A stretch of 64,000 nucleotides of DNA, from positions 41,885 to 105,884 of the forward strand of contig CAJUEX010000005.1 in NCBI GenBank assembly GCA_910585715.1, in the 5' to 3' direction. Positions within the stretch are counted from its first letter, which is position 1. Every line of letters begins with the position of its first letter. The stretch comes from an uncultured Lachnospiraceae bacterium (GTDB lineage: Bacteria > Bacillota > Clostridia > Lachnospirales > Lachnospiraceae). The notes under the pieces are model-generated. The model had not been told where the DNA came from. It searched no databases and was given only the letters and a program-made list of their open reading frames with translations. Positions 52,250-59,721 of the stretch are shown here, in pieces. The translations under genes were made by a program, and so were the position numbers.

Positions 52250-52786
52250 ATGGGCAGACCTACATCAAAATCAGATTTAATCAGTGCGGCAGCATCCGAT
52301 TACGAAGCTATGAATGAATTCATTTCATCATTGACGGAAAAAGAATTATCCACTCCTTTTTCATTTGACGATAAAAAAAAGGAGGCTCATTGGAAAAGGG
52401 ATAAAAATCTCAGGGATGTATTAATCCATCTTTATGAATGGCATCAGCTTTTATTAAACTGGGTTTCCTCCAATAAAAATGGAGAAAACAAGCCATTTCT
52501 GCCAAAGCCTTATAACTGGAGAAATTACGGGGAGCTGAATCAGTTTTTTTGGAAAAAACATCAGGACACAACCTTGGAAGAAGCAAAAGCCCTGCTGGAA
52601 AAATCCCATGAAGAAGTCATGCGCTTAGCAGAAACATTCACAAATGATGAATTGTTTTCAAAAGGGATTTTAAAATGGACCGGAACCAGCCCTCTTGGCT
52701 CCTATTTTGTATCCGGCACGGCAAGTCATTATAACTGGGCTGCAAAAAAATTAAAGGCACATAGGAAAAACTGCAGGAATGTATAA
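52250..52786 (+). CDS. ClbS/DfsB family four-helix bundle protein
   Basis: A 178-residue DinB-superfamily protein beginning MGRPTSKSDLISAAASDYEA, typical of the ClbS/DfsB branch. It has DVLIHLYEWHQLLLNWVSSN (with a possible metal His) and SGTASHYNWAAKKLKAH at the C-terminus. ClbS itself protects against colibactin damage; most DfsB proteins have no known substrate. The start is the ATG after AAGGAGAACAAAT; an earlier ATG is out of context. It is probably regulated by the WYL protein. Confidence 0.88.
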   Translation: MGRPTSKSDLISAAASDYEAMNEFISSLTEKELSTPFSFDDKKKEAHWKRDKNLRDVLIHLYEWHQLLLNWVSSNKNGENKPFLPKPYNWRNYGELNQFFWKKHQDTTLEEAKALLEKSHEEVMRLAETFTNDELFSKGILKWTGTSPLGSYFVSGTASHYNWAAKKLKAHRKNCRNV

Positions 52787-52802
52787 GAATTGTTATATTG
52801 AA

Positions 52803-52930
52803 AACAGAAAAAGCACCCACTCCAAAAGTGGATGCCCCTCAAAACAAGCATATGTCCTATGGACAACGCCTATCCTGTTGGCAGACAGGATAGGCACTTT
52901 TATTTTTTCTTACTGTTTCCTATCTATTTT
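52803..52930. other. Relic of a second holin-like toxin locus
   Basis: On the minus strand ATAGATAGGAAACAGTAAG resembles the last codons of the toxin at 45274 (ATAGATAGGAATCATAAG). A hairpin GCCTATCCTGT / ACAGGATAGGC (52868-52895) with T-rich plus-strand end and a TCCACTTTTGGAGTGG segment follow in the same order as there. The toxin body is missing: the ClpP-like gene stop codon overlaps the junction. The plus-strand hairpin also serves as terminator for the DfsB-like gene. Confidence 0.5.
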
Positions 52931-53652
52931 CCAACCATCTCATGAATCTTCTTCATGGCTTCGCTTATCCCGCCGACTTCATCAATAATACCTTCTTCCA
53001 CAGCTTCCCCACCAACTAAAATACTGCCCACATCCTTCGTCAGCACCTCGGTTTCCATCATTAAATCCACCAGGCGCCTTTCTGAAATCCTGCTGTGCTT
53101 TACTACAAATCCGGTGATTCTTTCCTGTATCTGCTTAAAATAGTCAAAAGTCTGTGCTACGCCGATTACCATCCCGTTTAAACGCACCGGGTGGATCACC
53201 ATGGTTCCCGTTGGGACGATATAGGAATAATCCGTACTGGCGGCAATAGGCACTCCGATGGAGTGACTTCCTCCAAGCACAAGGGAAACCGTAGGCTTGC
53301 TTAAGGAAGCAATCATTTCCGCTATGGCAAGCCCTGCCTCCACATCTCCGCCCATAGTATTTAATAAGAACAATACGCCGTCTATTTCCTGACTGTCCTC
53401 AATGGATGCAAGCTGGGGAAGCAGATGTTCGTATTTGGTTGTTTTGGAACCGCTTGATAAGTTTTCATGCCCTTCAATTTCTCCAATAATGGAAATTAAC
53501 TGAATATTATGTTTTTCTTTATTATTGTTCAGCGTTGTCTGACCGCTTTCCTTTATTCTGTCATCCGAATGCTCTTCCTGCTTTCTCTTTTCTTCCTGAT
53601 TCACGTTTCCCTTAGTTTCCTGCTTGTTCTTTTTCTTACTATCTTCTTTCAT
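52924..53652 (-). CDS. ClpP-like (TepA-type) serine protease
   Basis: A 242-residue ClpP-fold protein. An N-terminal charged, disordered tail (1-50) precedes the ClpP/crotonase-type fold: FLLNTMGGDVEAGLAIAEMI (Gly-rich oxyanion loop), LVLGGSHSIGVPIAAS with the nucleophile Ser, and MVIHPVRLNG with the His. It resembles TepA of Bacillus, proposed to aid protein export. There is no signal peptide. It lies alone between convergent signals; the 3' end abuts the toxin relic. Confidence 0.85.
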   Translation of the reverse strand: MKEDSKKKNKQETKGNVNQEEKRKQEEHSDDRIKESGQTTLNNNKEKHNIQLISIIGEIEGHENLSSGSKTTKYEHLLPQLASIEDSQEIDGVLFLLNTMGGDVEAGLAIAEMIASLSKPTVSLVLGGSHSIGVPIAASTDYSYIVPTGTMVIHPVRLNGMVIGVAQTFDYFKQIQERITGFVVKHSRISERRLVDLMMETEVLTKDVGSILVGGEAVEEGIIDEVGGISEAMKKIHEMVGK

Positions 53653-53743
53653 CGGGTCCTCCCATGGTTTTCGTTTTCTATGCTGAATATGATTTTAAAT
53701 ATGACCTTTCTTCAGCGCTTGCTCCATAAAATTGAACAGACGC

Positions 53744-53770
53744 AAAAAAGGAAGCTTCCGCTCCCTTTTA
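53744..53770 (-). terminator. Weak terminator after the membrane protein gene
   Basis: GGAAGCTTCC within AAAAGGGAGC ... CTTCCTTTTTT on the minus strand gives a hairpin with a T run, 38 bp past the stop codon. Confidence 0.5.
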
Positions 53771-53807
53771 GTTTTCTACTTATCTGATTTTTTATACAAC
53801 AAATATT

Positions 53808-55037
53808 TTATACAACATCAAAATAATTTTTATCCGGCTCCTCTATGTCATAATGCATTTTCTCCTCCGGCACCTGATACTCATAATCCATTTCCTTTTT
53901 CACATGCCTTTTCGGTACCGGAAGCGGATTTTCTATAAATTGGGTATGAGATACACTTGGCTGCTTCATTCCTTCATTTGACGGTTCCAGCCCTATATCC
54001 GGTTGCCCTGTTCCCGCATTTGAAAGTTCCGGTCTCATATCCGGTGTCCCTGTTTCCATGCCCGGCTGCTCAAATCCAGGGTCAGGCTGTTTTTTCTGCC
54101 CTCCTGTCCATTCCGTTCCTTTCAAAGCTTCTGCTTGCTGAATAGTTTCTGTTTTCACAGACTGCCCTCTGCTCTTACGAAAAAGCGGCTTCTTTTCCCC
54201 TTTGTCCTTTGATTTTTTCTTTGACGTTTTCTTTGCGGCTCCGATTTCATCCGTCTCCGGCTTTCTCTCTTCCTCCGTGGAAAGCAGTCCTGCCGCAATC
54301 ATGGCATTCCTCCTGATTTCTTCATCAGTTAATTCCAGGAAATTAGGAACGCCGTCCCGCTCCTTCACTACTTTTTCTTTTTCCATATTTTGTGCCATCA
54401 CTCCATCCTGCCTCATCTGCTCACCTGTCTTTTCAACCTGCAATGCTTTTTCTGTCAGCTCTTCCTGCTTGAAAGTCTCCTGCCCAAACATCTGATTTTC
54501 TGCTTCCCACTGAGGGCTTACCCCTCCATTCAAAGCTGCATCCTTCTGCCGTCTTCTTGCCGCAACGGCGCTGAATACTGCTTTTATTAAACAAGAAAGC
54601 AATAACAAAAGCAATATGCAGAAAAACTCTGCAATCAAAACACTATCACAATTATATAGTTCATAAATAACAAAGGGATAAAATCCATATAACAGTGTAA
54701 AAAATCCGGAAAGCACCGGCTTTCCAAGCTTCTCAACAGAGCAAAACAAAAGCAGGCAGTTTATCATCCGAAGAAAAATATGAAATCCAATAACCACTCC
54801 CGGCTTTTCCCCTAAAAACAGATAGAGACAGTTTATACACTCTATATAGACAAAATCCATGGAATCCATAAGATTTTCCACGGAAACCGGCTCCCCCGGC
54901 CCCTTTAAAAGCCCATAGCTGTCGTTAAAATAAGAAAAGGGACTGTGATAAAGCCAAAGGAAAGCGCAGGACAGAACAAGAAAAAATACTATTCTCATTA
55001 TGATTCCAAACACTTTTCTTTTTTTCGTCTGCTCCAT
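53808..55037 (-). CDS. Uncharacterised membrane protein with long disordered tail
   Basis: A 409-residue protein. Three or four membrane helices (about 10-30, 50-130, 135-160) precede a cytoplasmic low-complexity tail of some 240 residues. The tail has a short conserved-looking helix PNFLELTDEEIRRNAMIAAGLL and imperfect Pro/Gly/Gln-rich repeats (QPDPGFEQPGMETG, QPDIGLEPSNEGMKQPS). It ends YDIEEPDKNYFDVV. It directly follows the glycosyltransferase gene (16 bp) and is probably in its operon. I do not recognise a family. Confidence 0.65.
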   Translation of the reverse strand: MEQTKKRKVFGIIMRIVFFLVLSCAFLWLYHSPFSYFNDSYGLLKGPGEPVSVENLMDSMDFVYIECINCLYLFLGEKPGVVIGFHIFLRMINCLLLFCSVEKLGKPVLSGFFTLLYGFYPFVIYELYNCDSVLIAEFFCILLLLLLSCLIKAVFSAVAARRRQKDAALNGGVSPQWEAENQMFGQETFKQEELTEKALQVEKTGEQMRQDGVMAQNMEKEKVVKERDGVPNFLELTDEEIRRNAMIAAGLLSTEEERKPETDEIGAAKKTSKKKSKDKGEKKPLFRKSRGQSVKTETIQQAEALKGTEWTGGQKKQPDPGFEQPGMETGTPDMRPELSNAGTGQPDIGLEPSNEGMKQPSVSHTQFIENPLPVPKRHVKKEMDYEYQVPEEKMHYDIEEPDKNYFDVV

Positions 55038-55053
55038 AACAGTCCCCCTGCAA

Positions 55054-56019
55054 TCAGTCCGCTATTTTCCCTTCCTCATCCGTCAATAATACCTCGATAT
55101 TATATCTGGGTCTGTGCTTTACCTCCGTATAAATCTTTCCGATATACTGTCCGATCAGACCGATGGAAATCAACTGAAGCCCGCCTAAAAACCAAATGGA
55201 CAAAATCAAGGACGTCCAGCCCGCTACCGTCCTTCCCATCAGATAGGATGCAAAGGCATAAACGGCTGCCAGCACGCAAAGGAAAATAATAAACAGTCCC
55301 ATTCCCAAAATAAAGCTGATTGGCTTTACGCTAAAGGAGGTAATGCCGTTCCAGGCAAGGGCAAGCATTTTTTTCAGCGGATATTTGGATTCTCCTGCCA
55401 CCCTTTCCTTTCTCTCATAGTACACGCAATCTGTTTCATAACCAATCAGAGGAACGATTCCCCTTATAAACAGATTGCTTTCCCCGAATTTGGAAAAATG
55501 CTCTACGGCTCTTTTACTCATAAGACGGAAATCGGCATGATTGTAAACGGTTTTTACCCCCATAACGTCCATGACCTTATAAAATCCCTGGGCGGTAGTC
55601 CGTTTAAAGAAAGAATCCTTCTTTCTGTCATTGCGTACCCCGTAAACAATGTCCTTCCCTTCATGATACATATCAATCATAAGTTCAATCACAGCCGTAT
55701 CGTCCTGTAAGTCCGCATCAATGGAAATAATCATATCCGCAAGCTTTCCGGCTTCCATAAGCCCTGCCGTCAGCGCATACTGGTGACCTACGTTTCCGGC
55801 AAGCTTTAAGCCGAACACCTGCTTATCTTCCTTGTTGGATGCGGCGATAATCTCCCAGGTCCGGTCCTTACTTCCGTCGTCTACCAGCAGCAGGAAGCTG
55901 TCAGGACTGATTTTCCCCTTTCCATGAAGCTCCTTTAATATACGTTTTAATTCTGTGATTGAAAAGGATAAGGCCTCTTCCTCATTATAGCATGGTACTA
56001 CAATTGCTAATCTATCCAT
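55054..56019 (-). CDS. Family 2 glycosyltransferase (GtrB/DPM1-like)
   Basis: A 321-residue polyprenyl-phosphate sugar transferase. The GT2 domain (1-225) starts LAIVVPCYNEEEALSFSI, contains LLVDDGSKDRTWEII and the DxD in ISIDADLQDD; two C-terminal membrane helices (about 232-300) complete the GtrB-type plan. It likely makes lipid-linked sugar for surface glycans; the next gene may be its membrane partner, by position only. Confidence 0.9.
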   Translation of the reverse strand: MDRLAIVVPCYNEEEALSFSITELKRILKELHGKGKISPDSFLLLVDDGSKDRTWEIIAASNKEDKQVFGLKLAGNVGHQYALTAGLMEAGKLADMIISIDADLQDDTAVIELMIDMYHEGKDIVYGVRNDRKKDSFFKRTTAQGFYKVMDVMGVKTVYNHADFRLMSKRAVEHFSKFGESNLFIRGIVPLIGYETDCVYYERKERVAGESKYPLKKMLALAWNGITSFSVKPISFILGMGLFIIFLCVLAAVYAFASYLMGRTVAGWTSLILSIWFLGGLQLISIGLIGQYIGKIYTEVKHRPRYNIEVLLTDEEGKIAD

Positions 56020-56058
56020 TTCCGTTTCCTTCCATATTCTATGAAATCGTTTTCCTGA

Positions 56059-57339
56059 TTATGCCTGGCTCAGTGCCTGCTCCAAATCCTTAATAATATC
56101 ATCCACATGCTCGATGCCTACGGAAAGCCGGATAAGTCCCGGGTCCACTCCTGCCTGCTTTAACTGTTCGTCATTCATCTGCCTGTGGGTATGGCTTGCC
56201 GGATGGAGCACGCAGGTCCTGGCATCCGCCACATGGGTGACGATTGCTGCTAACTTTAAGCTGTCCATAAAAGAAACAGCCTGTTCCCTTCCGCCCTTTA
56301 ATACAAAGGAAATGACTCCGCAGCTTCCTTTTGGCATATATTTTTTTGCCAGCTCGTAATACCGGTTGCTCTTTAAGCCCGGATAATTTACAAAAGCCAC
56401 CTTCTCATGGCTTTCCAGAAATTCCGCTACCTTCTGGGCATTTTCACAATGTCTCGGAACTCTTAAATGCAGTGTTTCCAGACCTAAATTTAAATAAAAG
56501 GCATTTTGCGGGGACTGGATGGAGCCTAAATCCCTCATAAGCTGTACCGTCGCCTTTGTAATGTAGGCAGCCTTGCCGAATCTTTCCGTATAGACTACTC
56601 CATGATAGGATTCATCCGGTGCGCAGAGTCCCGGAAACCTGTCCGGATATTTGTTCCAGTCAAAATTACCGCTGTCCACAATGGCGCCTCCCATGCAGAC
56701 TGCATGTCCATCCATATATTTTGTGGTGGAATGGGTCACAATATCCGCCCCGAATTTAAAAGGCCGGCAGTTAATAGGCGTAGGGAAAGTATTGTCCACT
56801 ATAAGCGGCACTCCGTGTTTGTGGGCAAGAGTTGCAAATTTTTCAAAATCCAGCACTACAAGTGCCGGATTGGCAACACTTTCCGCCAGAACGCATTTTG
56901 TATTGTCCTTAAATGCCTTTTCCAGCTCCTCCGCCGGGGCATCCGGGTCCACTACCGTACATTCAATGCCCATTTTTTTCATGGTTACTGTCAACAGATT
57001 GAAGGTTCCCCCGTAAATGGTGGAGGACATGATGCAATGATCCCCTGCTTCACAAATATTAAAAACTGCATAGTAATTGGCAGCCTGTCCGGAAGAAGTA
57101 AGCATAGCGCCCACGCCTCCTTCCAGCTCGCAAATCTTTTGCGCCACCATGTCGTTGGTGGGATTTTGAAGCCTTGTATAGAAATAGCCTGCCTCCTCTA
57201 AATCGAACAGCTTTCCCATCTGGTCTGTGGTATCGTATTTAAAGGTAGTGCTCTGATAGATGGGAAGCACTCTTGCCTCTCCCTTTCCCGGCTTCCAGCC
57301 TGACTGTATGCATATAGTATCCTGTTGGTAATTGCTCAT
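56059..57339 (-). CDS. metY: O-acetylhomoserine sulfhydrylase/PLP-dependent aminotransferase-like MetY
   Basis: A PLP enzyme of the Cys/Met metabolism family that makes homocysteine from O-acetylhomoserine and sulfide. The 426-residue length and opening DTICIQSGWKPGKGEARVLP are those of MetY. The PLP lysine is in HSTTKYMDGHAV (about 207); IVDNTFPTPINCRPFKFG and VADARTCVLHPASHTHRQM follow. It fits with metH elsewhere in the window, supplying its homocysteine. A methionine gamma-lyase function cannot be fully excluded. Confidence 0.9.
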   Translation of the reverse strand: MSNYQQDTICIQSGWKPGKGEARVLPIYQSTTFKYDTTDQMGKLFDLEEAGYFYTRLQNPTNDMVAQKICELEGGVGAMLTSSGQAANYYAVFNICEAGDHCIMSSTIYGGTFNLLTVTMKKMGIECTVVDPDAPAEELEKAFKDNTKCVLAESVANPALVVLDFEKFATLAHKHGVPLIVDNTFPTPINCRPFKFGADIVTHSTTKYMDGHAVCMGGAIVDSGNFDWNKYPDRFPGLCAPDESYHGVVYTERFGKAAYITKATVQLMRDLGSIQSPQNAFYLNLGLETLHLRVPRHCENAQKVAEFLESHEKVAFVNYPGLKSNRYYELAKKYMPKGSCGVISFVLKGGREQAVSFMDSLKLAAIVTHVADARTCVLHPASHTHRQMNDEQLKQAGVDPGLIRLSVGIEHVDDIIKDLEQALSQA

Positions 57340-57351
57340 ATTTGCCTTCTC

Positions 57352-58083
57352 CTACTCATCCCAATTATGGTATACGGACTGAACGTCGTCGTCGTCCTCT
57401 AATAAATCCAGCGTCTTCTGCAGGGATTTTATTGCCGCTTCGTCTGTAAGCTCCACATAGGTCTGTGGAATCATGGTCACCTCTGCAGACATCATGGGAA
57501 TATTTTCTTTTTCCAGCGCATTGTACACTCCGGTAAATGCATCCGGGTCCGTTGTGATTTCAAAGCTGTCTTCCTCTTCCGAAAAATCCTCGGCTCCTGC
57601 ATCCAGTGCCAGCATCATAAGGTCGTCCGCTTCCATGGAGCATTCTTCCCTGTCAATGATAATCTGACCCTTTTTATCAAACATAAAGGACACACAGCCG
57701 GGGGTTCCAATGCTGCCGTTTCCTTTGGTAAATGCGCTTCTTACATTTCCGGCGGTGCGATTTTTATTGTCCGTTAAGGTCTCCACAATAATGGCAATGC
57801 CGTTTGGTCCATAGCCTTCATATGTAATATGCTCATAATTGACACTTCCATTTTCACCGGCTGCTTTTTTGATTCCTCTTTCAATAGTGTCGTTTGGCAT
57901 ATTATTTGCCTTTGCCTTAGCAATTACTGCCGCAAGCTTAAAATTGTTGGCAGGATCCGGACCGCCTCCTTCTTTTACGGCAACTGCGATTTCTCTTCCG
58001 ATAATCGTAAAAATTTTCCCCTTTGCCGCATCATTTTTTTCCTTTTTATGTTTAATGTTTGCAAATTTTGAATGTCCTGACAT
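57352..58083 (-). CDS. YebC/PmpR family protein
   Basis: The 243-residue protein starts MSGHSKFANIKHKKEKNDAA, the YebC signature, followed by GGGPDPANNFKLAAVIAKAKANN and MPNDTIERGIKKA. Domains 2 and 3 follow with an acidic C-terminus (LLEDDDDVQSVYHN). YebC proteins act as transcription regulators or in translation of proline stretches. It lies one base after the CorC-like gene, and metY follows 12 bp later. Confidence 0.95.
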   Translation of the reverse strand: MSGHSKFANIKHKKEKNDAAKGKIFTIIGREIAVAVKEGGGPDPANNFKLAAVIAKAKANNMPNDTIERGIKKAAGENGSVNYEHITYEGYGPNGIAIIVETLTDNKNRTAGNVRSAFTKGNGSIGTPGCVSFMFDKKGQIIIDREECSMEADDLMMLALDAGAEDFSEEEDSFEITTDPDAFTGVYNALEKENIPMMSAEVTMIPQTYVELTDEAAIKSLQKTLDLLEDDDDVQSVYHNWDE

Positions 58084-58084
58084 G

Positions 58085-58951
58085 TTATTCCTCTCCTTGC
58101 TCTGTTTTTTCTTTTTTCAGTTTTGACACTAATACTCTTTTTATGACTTTATTTTCAATGGACAGCACCTTGAAATGATATCCTCCGTAATCCATGTCAA
58201 ACAAATCATCATCGTTCGGGATTCGCTCCAGCCTGGAAATGAGAAATCCGTTAAGGGTTTCAAATTCCTCCTCTTCAAAAGAAATGCCGAACCGTTCTTC
58301 CAGCTCATCTAAATGGGTAAGGCCGTCTATTTCATAAGTATCCTCTCCCTTTTCCAAAATGAGCTCTTTATCCTCGTCATACTCGTCCAGAATATTCCCT
58401 ACGATTTCCTCTAAAATATCCTCCATGGCAATAAGACCGGAGGTCTGTCCATATTCATCAATGACGATGACAATATGGTTTTTTAAAGCCTGCATGCTCC
58501 GAAACAGGGAATCGATGTTTCTCGTTTCCGGTATAAACTTTACTTCACGGATAATCCGCTTTACGGATTTGACCGGCTTATCATTCAGCTTTCCTTCCTG
58601 CAGTACCTTAAAGGCATCCTTTACATGGATGATTCCGATAATGTGGTCGATATTTTCTATGTAAACCGGATAGCGGCTGTTCTTTTCATTCAGCATAAAG
58701 GTAACCGCTTCCTGCAGGGTAATATTCCCGTCAATAGCCACTATATTAGAGCGGTGGGTCATAATATCCTTTGCTTCCTTATCGGAAAATTCAAAGATAT
58801 TGTTAATCATCTGTGCCTCGCTGTCCTGCAGCACTCCCTGCTCATGGCCCTCGTTTACCATAGAAATAATCTCGTCTTCAATTTCATCATTCTGATGTCC
58901 GCCAAAAATACGGGTTAAAAAACGATAATTTTTAGGCGACCCTTCTTCCAT
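58085..58951 (-). CDS. CorC/HlyC-type CBS domain protein
   Basis: A 288-residue soluble protein with two CBS domains (about 60-190; DIMTHRSNIVAI, NSRYPVYIENIDHIIGIIHVKD, IVIDEYGQTSGLIAMEDILEEIVGNI) and a C-terminal CorC_HlyC (transporter-associated) domain (about 205-285). It lacks the N-terminal DUF21 membrane domain of CNNM-type transporters, matching CorC. Magnesium/cobalt transport support is the usual proposal. It heads the corC-yebC-metY block. Confidence 0.9.
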   Translation of the reverse strand: MEEGSPKNYRFLTRIFGGHQNDEIEDEIISMVNEGHEQGVLQDSEAQMINNIFEFSDKEAKDIMTHRSNIVAIDGNITLQEAVTFMLNEKNSRYPVYIENIDHIIGIIHVKDAFKVLQEGKLNDKPVKSVKRIIREVKFIPETRNIDSLFRSMQALKNHIVIVIDEYGQTSGLIAMEDILEEIVGNILDEYDEDKELILEKGEDTYEIDGLTHLDELEERFGISFEEEEFETLNGFLISRLERIPNDDDLFDMDYGGYHFKVLSIENKVIKRVLVSKLKKEKTEQGEE

Positions 58952-59053
58952 CTGTCAAACTCCTTCTTTCCAAAATCTGTGGTCTTTCTTTTGTCCCATA
59001 GGACTTACCCTAAAATATACCATATTGGTAACCAATTCGTCAAACCCTGCCCT

Positions 59054-59289
59054 CACGGAAATCAATTTTAAGACGGCAGCTTTCAAGGCAGGCTCCGGGA
59101 CGGGCTCCCTGCAAAGAATGATTTCTGAAGGAGCCCTTATAAAATCGCCAGTTCTTAGCAAGGTATTTTCGAGCTTAGAACTGCTGCGTTTTTATCAGAG
59201 CGAGAGCGTGGCGACGCAGAAACATTCTTTGCAGGAAGCCCGTTCCGGAGCCTGCCTTGAAAGCTGCCGTCTTAAAATTGATTTCCGTG
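59054..59289 (-). repeat. Palindromic element, type B, copy B4 (inverted)
   Basis: The arms 59054-59120 and 59223-59289 are 67-bp inverted repeats with two mismatches. The core hairpin (59148-59184) reads on the minus strand CAGTTCTAAGCTCG ... AGAACTG, where other B copies have AGTGCT ... AGCGCT or AGTGCT ... AGTGCT, a compensated change. It ends 13 bp from the mazF stop codon. The 351-bp gap holds no gene. Confidence 0.9.
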
Positions 59290-59302
59290 CCCTGTCCTTT
59301 TC

Positions 59303-59644
59303 TTATGTATTTAACTCTAAACTGATTAAAAGGCCCTTGTTTACCTTTTCCATAATTTCACTGTCCAAATGGCATATTTTTTCCTTCAGCCTTTTTTTGT
59401 CAATGGTGCGAAGCTGTTCTAAAAGCACAACGGAATCCTTTACCATATGATAGCGTTCCGCCTGGATTTCAATATGGGTAGGCAGCTTTGCCTTATTCAT
59501 TTTGGATGTAATTGCCGCACAGATAATGGTAGGGCTGTGTTTGTTCCCTATATCATTCTGTACGATGAGCACCGGCCTGATGCCTCCCTGCTCCGAACCG
59601 ATTACCGGTCTTAAATCTGCATAATAAACGTCTCCCCGTTTCAT
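59303..59644 (-). CDS. MazF/PemK-type endoribonuclease (NdoA-like)
   Basis: A 113-residue MazF-fold RNase toxin: KRGDVYYADLRPVIGSEQGGIRPVLIVQND, then SPTIICAAITSKMNKAKLPTH and VVLLEQLRTIDKKRL. These match NdoA (EndoA) of Bacillus, including the RPVLIVQND strand and active-site Arg and Thr. It follows alr by 77 bp as in alr-ndoAI-ndoA operons, but no antitoxin frame fits in that gap. Confidence 0.93.
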   Translation of the reverse strand: MKRGDVYYADLRPVIGSEQGGIRPVLIVQNDIGNKHSPTIICAAITSKMNKAKLPTHIEIQAERYHMVKDSVVLLEQLRTIDKKRLKEKICHLDSEIMEKVNKGLLISLELNT

Positions 59645-59721
59645 GTTCTACAACCTCTTTTCTAAAAGCTTTCAAGTAGTATTGCCATTTATTTCCGTTG
59701 TATTCAATGGGGACACGATTT

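Noticed and set aside
8401..59289. Insertion sequences or integrase-driven elements as the source of the palindromes
   Set aside because: No transposase or integrase gene occurs in the window and no consistent flanking target duplications were seen, so autonomous mobility is unsupported here.
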